DNA of 31,771 nucleotides, taken from contig CALHDP010000023.1 of assembly GCA_938023085.1 (NCBI GenBank), forward strand, positions 1 through 31,771. Reading direction: 5' to 3'. This document shows positions 17,079 to 25,653 of the stretch, piece by piece. The translations under genes and the position numbers were made by a program. Every line of letters starts with the position of its first letter. The stretch's first letter is position 1. This DNA is from an uncultured Collinsella sp. Its GTDB lineage: Bacteria > Actinomycetota > Coriobacteriia > Coriobacteriales > Coriobacteriaceae. The notes under the pieces are model-generated. The model was not told the DNA's origin. It ran no database searches and saw only the letters and a list, made by a program, of their open reading frames with translations.

Positions 17079-17600
17079 TTACCTTACGTACACCACGTTG
17101 TCGCGGCGCGGCTTTGCCTCGGGTAGCGTGTCCTCGGCGTAGCCCAGAATGCAGTGACCGACACCGCGCAGGCTGCCGTCGGCGGGCAGGCCCCAGCTGG
17201 CCAGCAGCTCCAGGCCCTCGGGCGAGTCAAAGACCTCATGCGCGCGGTGAATCCAGCACGAATCGACACCCAGCGCATAGGCAGCATTGAGCAGGTTGCC
17301 CATGGCGAGCGAGCCGTCTTCCAGGTGTGTGGGCACGCTGCGGTCAACCAGCACCACCACAACGGTCTTGGCTCCATAGAAGGGGTCGCTGTTGCTGCCC
17401 ATGACCTGGGCGTTGAGCTGTGAGAGACGCTCGACGGTCGCGGGGTCGGTGACGGCGACAAACGTCACCGGCTGGCGGCCCATGCCGCTCGGTGCATATT
17501 GGCCGGCTTCGATAATACGTGCAAGCTTTTCGGCCTCGACGGGACGATCGCTGTAGTTGCGGCAGCTGCGGCGGTGAATGAGTGCTTCGATGATCTCCAT
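17079..17600 (-). CDS. Nitroreductase-family flavoprotein
   Basis: A 173-residue FMN-dependent oxidoreductase of the nitroreductase family. The N-terminus MEIIEALIHRRSCRNYSDRPV has the usual FMN phosphate-binding arginine cluster; GQYAPSGMGRQP (about 34-45) and the C-terminal GHCILGYAEDTLPEAKPRR are typical of the group. Such enzymes reduce nitro compounds, quinones or flavins with NAD(P)H; the natural substrate is unknown. The ATG at 17600 is chosen because AAGGAG precedes it; an upstream ATG at 17696 adds 32 non-conserved residues. It is transcribed alone on the minus strand. A small hairpin (GCCGTTC/GAACGGC, 17052-17069) lies beyond its 3' end. Confidence 0.9.
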   Translation of the reverse strand: MEIIEALIHRRSCRNYSDRPVEAEKLARIIEAGQYAPSGMGRQPVTFVAVTDPATVERLSQLNAQVMGSNSDPFYGAKTVVVVLVDRSVPTHLEDGSLAMGNLLNAAYALGVDSCWIHRAHEVFDSPEGLELLASWGLPADGSLRGVGHCILGYAEDTLPEAKPRRDNVVYVR

Positions 17601-17894
17601 GGTGTCTCCTTGCGGTGGCGTTGCAGATGCCCCGTTCATACCCGTCGGGCTCAAACGATAGACGGTCAATTGCCCGGCCAAAAGGATAGATTCCAATTAG
17701 GAAAGTAGGTTTGCATAAAAGTACCTTCAGAATGTGACAAACAAATGGGATGGTTAAACGTTTTATCCCGTCTACCCTGCGGTTTTTTACCACTTGCCTA
17801 AATGACGAACGCATAACCTCTGCTAAAGGTTTTACTAAAGGAGTACCAACGTTTATCAATGCGCCGTGGTGGCGCCGGGCCAGGAGGTAACATC

Positions 17895-18185
17895 ATGTTC
17901 CAGGCTGGAGATGTCGTCGAGACCGATTTCGAAGGATTTCTGAAGCTGCTGCGTTCCAAGACGCGCGCTTTCGTGTCGATCAACGACCACGAGTACTACA
18001 TCACGCACACCGATGGCTATTGGCGTGTTCAGGATTGCGAGGCCCTCAACGACAAGGGCCACTTTACTGACTGCTCCGAGCTGGTCAACACGGTCTGCGA
18101 GGTCGTCGAGCTGCCGTGGATTGCCGGCAAGAGCCTGCATGACAGCTTCTCGGGCGCTACGGTCTATGAGGCCGTCGCTGCGTAA
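17895..18185 (+). CDS. Conserved-looking small protein, unknown function
   Basis: A 96-residue acidic soluble protein with an excellent ribosome site (AGGAGGTAA, 17882-17890) before ATG 17895. It is not recognised. It has no signal peptide or membrane segment. Features are repeated aromatic residues (DHEYYITHTDGYWRV, 33-47), three cysteines in the middle (DCEAL, TDCSEL, NTVCEV) and a C-terminal VYEAVAA. The opening QAGDVVETDFEGFLKLL resembles a small beta-barrel or binding module, but that is a guess. It stands alone between the divergent nitroreductase gene and a strong terminator, so it is its own transcription unit. Its clean signals argue strongly that it is expressed. Confidence 0.75.
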   Translation: MFQAGDVVETDFEGFLKLLRSKTRAFVSINDHEYYITHTDGYWRVQDCEALNDKGHFTDCSELVNTVCEVVELPWIAGKSLHDSFSGATVYEAVAA

Positions 18186-18211
18186 CAGCCAACAATCGAT
18201 ATTCTCTCGCA

Positions 18212-18248
18212 ACCGCCGGCGCCGCCCCCGCGCCGGCGGTCTTTTTTT
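18212..18248 (+). terminator. Strong terminator after the 96-residue gene
   Basis: ACCGCCGGCGC (18212-18222) and GCGCCGGCGGT (18230-18240) form a perfect 11-bp stem followed by CTTTTTTT. It is one of the clearest Rho-independent terminators in the window. Confidence 0.92.
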
Positions 18249-18290
18249 GTCGATATGCTTATGTAGGGACGACCATAAACAACGAGCTTA

Positions 18291-18349
18291 TTGACGATAG
18301 TCAAAACTCGGACTAATGTAGAGATATAAATTGGTCAAAACTCGGACTA
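18291..18349 (+). promoter_or_regulatory. Promoter with duplicated operator for the marR-ABC operon
   Basis: The 16-base sequence GTCAAAACTCGGACTA occurs twice, at 18300-18315 and 18334-18349, exactly 34 bp apart (about three helical turns). Copy one is extended to TAGTC-aaaactcg-GACTA (18298-18315), an inverted repeat as expected for a MarR dimer site. TTGACG (18291-18296) with a 17-bp spacer and TAATGT (18314-18319) is a plausible promoter overlapped by copy one; copy two covers the early transcript just before the gene. Autorepression by the MarR protein is the natural reading. Confidence 0.75.
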
Positions 18350-18365
18350 TCGAATGGTGGGAGAG

Positions 18366-18866
18366 ATGAATAGTGCAGTTAGCCTGGTCGATTTCGACCG
18401 GATGCTCAACGGGCTTGACCGTGTCTATTCGGAGTTCGCGCGCGCCTGCGGTCTTTCGGACTGCGCCTACTGGATGCTCGTCGACACGAGTGCGGCGGGC
18501 GGAAGCGTTGCCGTGAGTCGGCTGACGAGTGAATGGTTCTACAGCAAACAGACCATCAATTCGGCGATTAAGACGCTTAGGGCGCGAGGGCTTGCGACGT
18601 TGGAGTTTGCCGAGGGCAGTCGTAAGAACAAGGTTGTGCGACTGACCGAAGAAGGCGTGCGGTTTGCCAAGCGCTACGCGTTGCCGGCGCAAAAAGCCGA
18701 GCAACAGGCATTCGAGGCGCTTGAGCTGTGGGAGCAGCGCGAGATTATGCGCTTGGTCGGTAAGTTCTCCCATGTTCTTAACGAAGAGTGCGAGGCATTT
18801 AAACGGCAAGTGGCCGCCGAGAACGAGGCTGACGATAAGGGCGAGGGGGACACATGCGACTCTTAA
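18366..18866 (+). CDS. MarR-family transcriptional regulator
   Basis: A 166-residue winged-helix regulator. The DNA-binding part reads SRLTSEWFYSKQTINSAIKTLRARGLATLE, then EGSRKNKVVRLTEEG for the wing, both typical of MarR proteins. N- and C-terminal helices would form the dimer. ATG 18366 directly follows GGGAGAG; an in-frame ATG at 18354 has no ribosome site, so the exact start is uncertain by four residues. Its 3' end overlaps the first exporter gene by 13 bp, so the three genes form an operon. It probably represses the exporter in response to a toxic small molecule. Confidence 0.88.
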   Translation: MNSAVSLVDFDRMLNGLDRVYSEFARACGLSDCAYWMLVDTSAAGGSVAVSRLTSEWFYSKQTINSAIKTLRARGLATLEFAEGSRKNKVVRLTEEGVRFAKRYALPAQKAEQQAFEALELWEQREIMRLVGKFSHVLNEECEAFKRQVAAENEADDKGEGDTCDS

Positions 18867-20590
18867 TGAGGTTTATGAGGCCGTACCGCGGTCTGATTGC
18901 GGTGACGCTGTTTGCGGTGCTGATAGATAACGTCGGTACGCTGTTGGTTCCCACGATGCTGGCGAACATGGTCAACACCGGTATTACCACGGGCGATGTC
19001 GACTATATTTTACGCAACGGCCTGTATATGCTTATCGCGACCGGCATGGCCAGCGGCGGCACGGTGTTGGGCTGCTATCTTTCGGCGCGCCTGGCCGCCA
19101 ACGTAGCCTGCGATATCCGCAATGCCGTGTACGACAAGTCGCTCGAACTCGCGGCCAGCGACTTTGAGCGCTTTGGCACGGGTTCGATGATCACGCGCTC
19201 GCTCAACGACATCAACGTGATTCAGCAAGCGATCCTGCAGACGATTCAGTTGGTGCTGCCGGTGCCGTTCTTGGCCGTGGCAGGCATCATTTTTGCTTGG
19301 TTCATCGATCCCGCCATGGGCACGCTGCTGGGCGTGGTGGTTGCGATCGTGCTGGTGGCGGCGGTCTTTACGGTGGCTAACGCCGCGCCGATTTTTATGC
19401 GCCTGCAGAGCTTTATCGACCGCATGAACGTGGTGCTGCGCGAGAACATCGTGGGCGTGCGCGTCATCCGCGCATTTAACAAGGAGCGCCACGAGGAGCA
19501 GCGCCTGGACGAGGTGTTTAGCGATTACGCGGCCAACGCCATCAAGGTCAACCACCTGTTTGTGGGTCTCGACAGTTCCAGCTTCTTTTTGATGAACATC
19601 GCCGAGGTGGCGGTGCTGTGGGTGGGCGGCAACCGCGTGGGCGTCCACGCCATGCAAATCGGTAGCATCTCGGCCGTGCTGGAGTACGCGATCCTGATCC
19701 TGTTCTTTGTGATGATGGCGCAGATGGTGATTCTGACGCTCCCGCGCGCCGCCGCATGCCTGAACCGTGCGCAGCAGGTGTTGGAGATTAAGCCGAGCAT
19801 TGTAGACGGCAAGGCTACGCTGGGCGACGGGGCGCCTGAGTCCGCAGATGGGGCCGACGTGGTGGCCGTGTTCGACCACATGTCGTTCCGTTTTGACGAT
19901 GCCGACGAGGACACCCTGTGCAACCTGAGTTTTACCTGCCGCCGCGGACAGACGACCGCGATCGTGGGCTCAACGGGCTCGGGCAAGTCAACGGTGGCCA
20001 AGCTCTTGTTGCGTTTCCACGATGCCACGAAGGGCACCATTCGCCTGAACGGCGTCGATCTGCGCGACCTTTCGCAAGGTGAGATTCGCGGGCATATCGC
20101 TTACGTGCCGCAGAAGGCGTGGCTGTTCTCGGGTACGGTGGCGAGCAACCTGCGCTTTGGTAACGAGGGTGCGACCGAGGCTGACATGCTCCATGCGCTG
20201 GAGGTTGCCCAGAGCACCTTTGTGCTCGACCAGCCCCAGGGGCTCGATACGCCGGTGGCCCAGGGCGGCACGAACTTCTCGGGTGGTCAGCGCCAGCGCC
20301 TGGCGATTGCCCGCGCACTTATGAAGCATGCCGATCTGTATATCTTCGACGACAGTTTTTCGGCTCTGGACTTTAAGACCGATGCGGCACTGCGCCATGC
20401 GCTGCAGGACGAGACGCGCGATGCCGCGGTGCTCATCATCGCCCAGCGCATCTCGACTATTTTGCATGCCGACCAGATCGTGGTGCTCAAGGATGGCGAG
20501 GTCGTGGGCTTGGGCGCGCACGACGAGTTGATGGAAACCTGCGAGGTATACCGCGCCATCGCGGAATCACAGATGAAGGGAGGTGAGTAG
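18854..20590 (+). CDS. ABC exporter half-transporter with degenerate ATP site
   Basis: A 578-residue fused membrane/ATPase protein of the type I ABC exporter family (LmrCD/BmrCD/TM287-288 type). Six membrane helices occupy about 1-300. The ATPase domain has Walker A GSTGSGKST (372-380), signature FSGGQ (475-479) and Walker B YIFDDS (496-501). The catalytic glutamate is replaced by Asp500 and the switch histidine by Gln531 (IIAQRIST). These changes are usual in one half of heterodimeric exporters, so this protein should pair with the next gene product. The ATG follows GAGGGGGA. Substrate is unknown; the MarR neighbour suggests drugs or other toxic lipophilic compounds. Confidence 0.93.
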   Translation: MRLLMRFMRPYRGLIAVTLFAVLIDNVGTLLVPTMLANMVNTGITTGDVDYILRNGLYMLIATGMASGGTVLGCYLSARLAANVACDIRNAVYDKSLELAASDFERFGTGSMITRSLNDINVIQQAILQTIQLVLPVPFLAVAGIIFAWFIDPAMGTLLGVVVAIVLVAAVFTVANAAPIFMRLQSFIDRMNVVLRENIVGVRVIRAFNKERHEEQRLDEVFSDYAANAIKVNHLFVGLDSSSFFLMNIAEVAVLWVGGNRVGVHAMQIGSISAVLEYAILILFFVMMAQMVILTLPRAAACLNRAQQVLEIKPSIVDGKATLGDGAPESADGADVVAVFDHMSFRFDDADEDTLCNLSFTCRRGQTTAIVGSTGSGKSTVAKLLLRFHDATKGTIRLNGVDLRDLSQGEIRGHIAYVPQKAWLFSGTVASNLRFGNEGATEADMLHALEVAQSTFVLDQPQGLDTPVAQGGTNFSGGQRQRLAIARALMKHADLYIFDDSFSALDFKTDAALRHALQDETRDAAVLIIAQRISTILHADQIVVLKDGEVVGLGAHDELMETCEVYRAIAESQMKGGE

Positions 20591-20591
20591 C

Positions 20592-22592
20592 ATGACCGAG
20601 GAGCTCAAAAAGCAGGGCATCGTCGATGATGCCGCGGTTGCAGAGACAGCTGAGGAGACGGGCGCCACGCCCGGCCTGGACGAAGCCGCCAAGGCGGCGG
20701 AGCGCGAGGCTCGCCGCCAGGCGCTCTACGAGGAAAACGAGCGCGCCGAGGACGAGCGCGCCCGCGCCGAGGCGGAGCGCATGCGCGACGTTGACGACGA
20801 GGACGAGGACGAGACGCCCCGCGACACCTGGGCGACGGTGCGCCGCCTGTGGAGCGAGGCCGCCGGCGACCATTGGCGCTTTTATATCGTGTTCGCGAGC
20901 ATCGTGTTCTATGTCATCTTTAACACCGCGGCGCCGGCTTACAGCGCCCGCGTGATCGATGAACTGTGGGGGCACATGAAGCTGGCGTTTGCCAACAACA
21001 CTACCTTCAGCATTACCTGGGAGAACTGCGGCAGGACTATCTTCATCTACTTTTTGATTTGGACGGCCGCCGCTTCGTTCTACGCGCTCCAGAGCTTTTT
21101 GATGTCGAGCGTGGCCGAACGCCTCAATCTGCGCCTACGCAACCGCATCGCACAAAAGCTCAACCGTCTGCCGCTTGCCTACTTTGATGCACATCGCCCC
21201 GGCGAAGTGGTCAGCCGCGCGACCAACGACTTGGACAAGATGTCCGAGAGTATGCAGCGCGGATTGCTGCAGCTGCTCGTGTCGATCGGCACGGTTGTTG
21301 GTGCTGTGAGCGTAATGTTCGTGTTCAGCGTGCAGCTTACGCTCGTCTTTCTGTTCTTTACGGCACTGTCGCTGCTGGTGACGAAGGTCGTCTCGCGCCG
21401 CACACACGATGTGACGGGCGAGCGCCAGGAGTGGGTGTCCAAGATTACGAGTGCGGTCGAGGAAGGCTATTCGGGCCGTCTGGTGATTCGCGCGTTTAAC
21501 CGCGAGCGTCAGAGCTCCGCTGAGGTGCACGAGGCCTCGGGCGAGCTGGCGCGCGTGAGCACCAAGGCCGACTTTATGATCAACGCCGTCGGACCCGCGG
21601 TTCGCTTTATTGGTCGCCTGGCGCAGATCGTGATCGCGCTCGTGGGCTGCAGCATGCTGGTCGCCGGCCACATGACCGTCGGCGTGTTCCAGGCGTTCTT
21701 CCAGTTTATCTACGAGGCGTCCGAACCCATGACGCAGCTGTCGTTCACTTTCAACTCGCTGCAGAGCGCGCTGGCGAGTGCGGAGCGCGTGTTCGACCTG
21801 CTCGATGAACCAGAGATGGAGGCCGATCCGCTGCCGGACGAGGCCGCCAAGCTGCCGGGTCGCATTGAGGGCCGCGTCGCTTTTGAGCACGTGCGCTTTG
21901 GCTATTCGCCCGACAAGCCGCTTATGCGCGACGTGTCGTTTACCGCCGAGCCGGGCCAGAAGATTGCCGTGGTGGGAACCACGGGCGCAGGCAAGACGAC
22001 GCTCATCAACCTGCTCATGCGCTTTTACGAGATTGACGGCGGGCGTATTACGCTCGACGGCGTGGATACGAGCCGCATGGACCGCGGCGAGCTACGTCAG
22101 CAGTTTGGCATGGTGCTGCAAGACGCCTGGCTGTTCGACGGCACGATTGCCGAGAACATCGCCTACGGCTGCCCCGAGGCAACGCGCGAGGAGATTGTTG
22201 CGGCTGCGCGCGCCGCCCAGGTTGACTTCTTTGTGCGCACCATGCCGCAGGGCTACGACACGCGCGTGGCCAACGATGCCGAAAGCATCAGCCAGGGCCA
22301 GCGTCAGCTGCTGACCATCGCACGCGTGCTGCTCAACAACCCGGCGATTCTCATCCTGGACGAGGCGACCTCAAGCGTGGACACGCGCACCGAGCTTGCC
22401 ATCGGCCGTGCCATGGACGCGCTTATGCGCGGGCGCACGAGCTTTGTGATCGCGCATCGCCTGTCGACGATCGTGGACGCCGACCTGATCTTGGTCATGG
22501 ACCACGGCAACATTATCGAGCAGGGCACGCATAAGGAGCTGCTCGCAGCCGAGGGCGCTTATGCCGACCTCTATCTGAGTCAGTTCGCATAA
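20592..22592 (+). CDS. ABC exporter half-transporter with acidic N-terminal extension
   Basis: A 666-residue partner of the preceding exporter. Residues 1-75 are an unusual highly charged extension (runs such as EAAKAAEREARRQ and DDEDEDE), probably helical and cytoplasmic. The membrane domain covers about 90-400. The ATPase has Walker A GTTGAGKTT (462-470), an altered signature SISQGQ (565-570), Walker B with catalytic Glu591 (ILDEATSSVD) and switch His622. The altered signature together with the degenerate Walker B of the partner would make the non-hydrolysing site, while this protein's Glu and His plus the partner's FSGGQ make the active one. The start ATG 20592 follows GGGAGG and lies one base after the previous stop. 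Confidence 0.93.
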   Translation: MTEELKKQGIVDDAAVAETAEETGATPGLDEAAKAAEREARRQALYEENERAEDERARAEAERMRDVDDEDEDETPRDTWATVRRLWSEAAGDHWRFYIVFASIVFYVIFNTAAPAYSARVIDELWGHMKLAFANNTTFSITWENCGRTIFIYFLIWTAAASFYALQSFLMSSVAERLNLRLRNRIAQKLNRLPLAYFDAHRPGEVVSRATNDLDKMSESMQRGLLQLLVSIGTVVGAVSVMFVFSVQLTLVFLFFTALSLLVTKVVSRRTHDVTGERQEWVSKITSAVEEGYSGRLVIRAFNRERQSSAEVHEASGELARVSTKADFMINAVGPAVRFIGRLAQIVIALVGCSMLVAGHMTVGVFQAFFQFIYEASEPMTQLSFTFNSLQSALASAERVFDLLDEPEMEADPLPDEAAKLPGRIEGRVAFEHVRFGYSPDKPLMRDVSFTAEPGQKIAVVGTTGAGKTTLINLLMRFYEIDGGRITLDGVDTSRMDRGELRQQFGMVLQDAWLFDGTIAENIAYGCPEATREEIVAAARAAQVDFFVRTMPQGYDTRVANDAESISQGQRQLLTIARVLLNNPAILILDEATSSVDTRTELAIGRAMDALMRGRTSFVIAHRLSTIVDADLILVMDHGNIIEQGTHKELLAAEGAYADLYLSQFA

Positions 22593-22623
22593 TGTGACAA
22601 AGGGACAGTCCCGCATGTCACAT
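22592..22623. repeat. Third type of GGGACAG-core hairpin
   Basis: ATGTGAC (22592-22598) pairs with GTCACAT (22617-22623); inside it GGGAC-a-GTCCC (22602-22612) is a second perfect palindrome. It overlaps the last base of the ABC exporter stop codon and precedes a terminator. It shares the GGGACAG core with the hairpins at 7493, 10707, 10775 and 12889. Confidence 0.6.
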
Positions 22624-22630
22624 CAAAAAG

Positions 22631-22669
22631 AAAGGCGCGCCGGGGATGAATTCCCTGGCGCGCCTTTTT
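22631..22669. terminator. Bidirectional terminator between exporter operon and cysE
   Basis: AAAGGCGCGCC (22631-22641) pairs with GGCGCGCCTTTTT (22657-22669), giving a U-tract on the plus strand and a run of A turned to U on the minus strand. It ends the exporter operon and probably the convergent cysE transcript. Confidence 0.85.
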
Positions 22670-22706
22670 GCGTTGATGCCGATGTCGTTTTGTGCCGCTT
22701 GCGTTC

Positions 22707-23411
22707 CTAGCGCTCGTCCACGAGCTTGGCGACGAGGGCTTTGAGCTCGGCCACCTCTCGCTCGAGTTCTTTGACGCGGCGGGCGTTCTCGGTGATGCCT
22801 TGGCGGTTGAGGGCACTCTTCTCGGCGGCGTCATCGGGCATGTACTCGCGATGCTGCTTGGCATCGAAGCTCTCCTCGAACACGCGGCAGCCGTTGCGCT
22901 TGATGATGCGTCCCGGCACGCCCACGACGGTGCAGTTGTCGGGCACGTCCTTGACGACAACCGAGTTGCCGCCGATCTTGACGTTGTTGCCGATGCGGAT
23001 GTTGCCGAGCACCTTGGCGCCCGTGCCCACGGTGACGTTGTTGCCCAGGGTGGGGTGGCGCTTGCCGGTCTCGTTGCCGGTGCCACCGAGCGTGACGCCC
23101 TGGTAGAGCACGCAGTTGTCGCCCACGATGGTGGTCTCGCCGATGACGACGCCCATGGCATGGTCGATAAAGAAATGCTTGCCGATCTGTGCCGCGGGAT
23201 GAATCTCGACGCCGGTGATGTGGCGGGTGATTTGCGAGAGCACGCGGGCGAGCGAGCGATGACCGTGCTCCCAGAGCCAGTGCTCGGGCACGTGGTTCCA
23301 CTTGGCGTGCAGGCCAGGATAGGAAAGGAAGATGACCAGACCGTTTTGTGCAGCGGGGTCTTGCGCCTGGACGGTCTTGATATCCTCGCGAATGGTATTG
23401 ATAAAGCTCAC
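22707..23411 (-). CDS. cysE: Serine O-acetyltransferase
   Basis: A 234-residue left-handed beta-helix acetyltransferase that makes O-acetylserine from serine and acetyl-CoA, the first step of cysteine synthesis. The hexapeptide-repeat core covers about 65-170, with the catalytic Asp-His pair in FIDHAMGVVIGE (81-92) and the family segment YQGVTLGGTG (103-112). The last 45 residues form a charged coiled coil (KELEREVAELKALVAKL), an uncommon tail that may help assembly. The GTG at 23411 is chosen as start because AAGGGAGG precedes it and the longer frame has no conserved residues. No cysK is adjacent. Confidence 0.92.
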   Translation of the reverse strand: MSFINTIREDIKTVQAQDPAAQNGLVIFLSYPGLHAKWNHVPEHWLWEHGHRSLARVLSQITRHITGVEIHPAAQIGKHFFIDHAMGVVIGETTIVGDNCVLYQGVTLGGTGNETGKRHPTLGNNVTVGTGAKVLGNIRIGNNVKIGGNSVVVKDVPDNCTVVGVPGRIIKRNGCRVFEESFDAKQHREYMPDDAAEKSALNRQGITENARRVKELEREVAELKALVAKLVDER

Positions 23412-23634
23412 CGGCCGCCCTCCCTTAGCGCCATGGCAATGCGATTCAATAAAGTATAGCGATTTGCTAGGGATTAGGAAGGACAATCTTGGCGCCATTG
23501 CGCTACAGATGTCAGTTATGCAAACTTGCTGGTAATGGAGTCATGCTTTTGTGGGGTTGCGCACGAGGGGGCACCGCAACCGTATACTGGTCAACTTGGA
23601 CGTATCCGCGCCCACAACTGAGAGGTTTTACTTC

Positions 23635-24282
23635 ATGGGTTTCATCAATTTTATCGCCGAGCTGCTTAAGGATCCGCGCACCGCGATCGCCAGCTGGATC
23701 GCCGCCGGCCCGCTTATGGCCTACGGCTGCGTGTTCCTGATCATCTTTATCGAGACGGGCGTGGTGTTCTTCCCGTTCCTTCCTGGCGATTCACTGCTGT
23801 TTGCTTCGGGCTTCTTTGCCCACAACGGTGGCTTTAACATCGTGGCCCTGCTGGCCGTCGCATGGGCGGCTGCCATCTTGGGTGATCAGTGCAACTTTAT
23901 GATCGGTCACTTCTTTGGCAAAAAGATCATCGCTTCGGGCAAGGTCAAGGCCATGACGCCCGAGCGCATTAAAAAGTCCGAGGACTTCTTGGACAAGTGG
24001 GGCCACCTGGCTATTTTCCTGGGCCGTTTCTTCCCGTTTATCCGCACTTTTGTGCCCTTTATCGCCGGCATGGGCGGCATGCACTGGCGTAACTTCGTTA
24101 TCTTTAACGTGCTGGGCGGCATTACCTGGTCGACGCTCTTTACGCTGCTGGGCTACTTCTTTGGCGGCATCCCCTTTGTGCAGGAGCACTTTGAGCTGCT
24201 GATCGTCGGCATCGTTGCCGTGTCGATCATCCCGACCGTGGTCGGTCTGGTTAAGGCTAAGCTGGGCAAAAAGAACGCGTAG
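23635..24282 (+). CDS. DedA-family membrane protein
   Basis: A 215-residue integral membrane protein of the DedA/VTT family, whose members are linked to undecaprenyl-phosphate or phospholipid recycling across the membrane. Family signs are FIETGVVFFPFLPGDSLLF (about 43-61), the amphipathic re-entrant region, and the arginine motif GRFFPFIRTFVPFIAGMGGM (about 133-152). ATG 23635 is preceded by GAGAGG. It is transcribed alone between divergent cysE and its own terminator. Confidence 0.93.
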   Translation: MGFINFIAELLKDPRTAIASWIAAGPLMAYGCVFLIIFIETGVVFFPFLPGDSLLFASGFFAHNGGFNIVALLAVAWAAAILGDQCNFMIGHFFGKKIIASGKVKAMTPERIKKSEDFLDKWGHLAIFLGRFFPFIRTFVPFIAGMGGMHWRNFVIFNVLGGITWSTLFTLLGYFFGGIPFVQEHFELLIVGIVAVSIIPTVVGLVKAKLGKKNA

Positions 24283-24310
24283 CTCGAGCCAGCGCGCAAA
24301 CCGTGCAGTT

Positions 24311-24346
24311 GAGGCCCGTCACCGCTTACGGTGGCGGGCCTCTTTA
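24311..24346 (+). terminator. Terminator after the DedA gene
   Basis: GAGGCCCGTCACCG (24311-24324) pairs with CGGTGGCGGGCCTC (24329-24342) with a 4-base loop, then TTTAG. One T-G pair is in the stem. Confidence 0.8.
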
Positions 24347-24571
24347 GTTTCGGTCAAATGAAAATACTTTAGTTAGTTAAAGAAAAACGTTTTATCCGAC
24401 GCGCGTGCGGAGTACAATCTCGTGCATGCGAATCGACGTGCCATCGGCTTTGATGCTGTTTGCGTGTCCCGTCCGGCTCTACGCTCCGGGCGTGCGACGT
24501 TGCGACGCGGCCGGCCTCGGTCCTTGCGTGCGGGTTCGCGAGTTTGCAACTGTGTATGTAAGGAGCGACAT

Positions 24572-25624
24572 ATGACTGTCGAGAAGAAGGATATCGATTG
24601 GGGTAGCCTCGGCTTTGGCTACATGAAGACCGATTACAGCTACGAGGCCCATTGGAAGGACGGCGAGTGGGACGAGGGTGGCCTGACCACCGATCACACC
24701 CTGCATGTCTCCGAGTGCGGCGGCATCTTCCATTACTGCCAGGAGGTCTTTGAGGGCCTGAAGGCCTACACCGCCGAGGACGGCAGCATCGTCTGCTTCC
24801 GTCCCGACATGAACGCCGAGCGCATGTATAACTCTGCCCAGCGCCTCGAGATGCCCCCGTTCCCCAAGGACAAGTTCGTTGAGGCCGTCAAGCAGGTCGT
24901 CTCTGCCAACGCCGCCTGGGTTCCGCCCTTCGGCTCCGGCGCGACCCTGTACGTGCGTCCGTTTATGATCGGTTCCGGTGACGTGATCGGCGTGGCTCCC
25001 GCTCCTGAGTACACGTTCCGCATTCTCGTGACCCCGGTCGGTCCGTACTTTAAGGGTGGCCTCAAGCCCGTCAAGCTGCGCGTTTCCGAGTATGACCGTG
25101 CCGCACCGCACGGCACCGGCAACATCAAGGCCGGCCTGAACTACGCCATGTCCCTTAAGCCCACGATGGAGGCTCACCGCGAGGGCTATGCCGAGAACCT
25201 GTATCTCGACTCCGAGTCCCGCACCTATGTCGAGGAGACCGGTGGCGCCAACGTCCTGTTCGTGAAGGAGGACGGCACCCTCGTCGTTCCTCAGTCGCAC
25301 ACCGACTCCATCCTGCCCTCTATCACCCGTCGTTCGCTCGTTCAGGTTGCTCAGGACCTGGGCATGACCGTTGACCAACGTCCCGTCGAGTGGGCCGAGG
25401 TCAAGGCCGGTACCTTTGTCGAGTGCGGCCTGTGCGGCACCGCTGCCGTCATCTCCCCGGTTGGCGAGATCGACAACAAGGTTTACGGCGCCGACGAGAC
25501 CGTGACCTTCCCGGCTGGCTACACCGAGATCGGTCCTGTGATGAAGAAGCTCCGCGAGACCCTGACTGGTATCCAGTCTGGTGCTGTTGAGGATAAGCAC
25601 AACTGGGTTTACACCGTCGCGTAA
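24572..25624 (+). CDS. ilvE: Branched-chain amino acid aminotransferase
   Basis: A 350-residue pyridoxal-phosphate enzyme that transaminates leucine, isoleucine and valine with 2-oxoglutarate. Lys186 in GTGNIKAGLNYAMSL is the PLP lysine; GYMKTDY, ECGGIFHYCQEVFEGLKAY and EETGGANVLFV are typical of the long-type enzymes in actinobacteria. ATG 24572 follows TAAGGAG. The frame is open for 50 more codons upstream but that part lacks family sequence. A possible -10 element TACAAT is at 24413-24418, giving a leader of about 150 bases; no branched-chain-rich leader peptide or T-box was recognised in it. A terminator follows. Confidence 0.95.
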   Translation: MTVEKKDIDWGSLGFGYMKTDYSYEAHWKDGEWDEGGLTTDHTLHVSECGGIFHYCQEVFEGLKAYTAEDGSIVCFRPDMNAERMYNSAQRLEMPPFPKDKFVEAVKQVVSANAAWVPPFGSGATLYVRPFMIGSGDVIGVAPAPEYTFRILVTPVGPYFKGGLKPVKLRVSEYDRAAPHGTGNIKAGLNYAMSLKPTMEAHREGYAENLYLDSESRTYVEETGGANVLFVKEDGTLVVPQSHTDSILPSITRRSLVQVAQDLGMTVDQRPVEWAEVKAGTFVECGLCGTAAVISPVGEIDNKVYGADETVTFPAGYTEIGPVMKKLRETLTGIQSGAVEDKHNWVYTVA

Positions 25625-25653
25625 GCTGTCTTAGCTGTCCGGCCCGAGGGCGA

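Noticed and set aside
24385..24397. The 13-mer AAACGTTTTATCC upstream of ilvE also occurs at 17756-17768 upstream of the 96-residue gene, suggesting a shared regulator site.
   Set aside because: In 31 kb several identical 13-mers are expected by chance, the flanks do not match and the palindrome is incomplete.
24422..24571. The 50-codon frame before ilvE as an attenuator leader peptide.
   Set aside because: It is not rich in Leu, Ile or Val codons, is in frame with ilvE, and no terminator/antiterminator pair was found.
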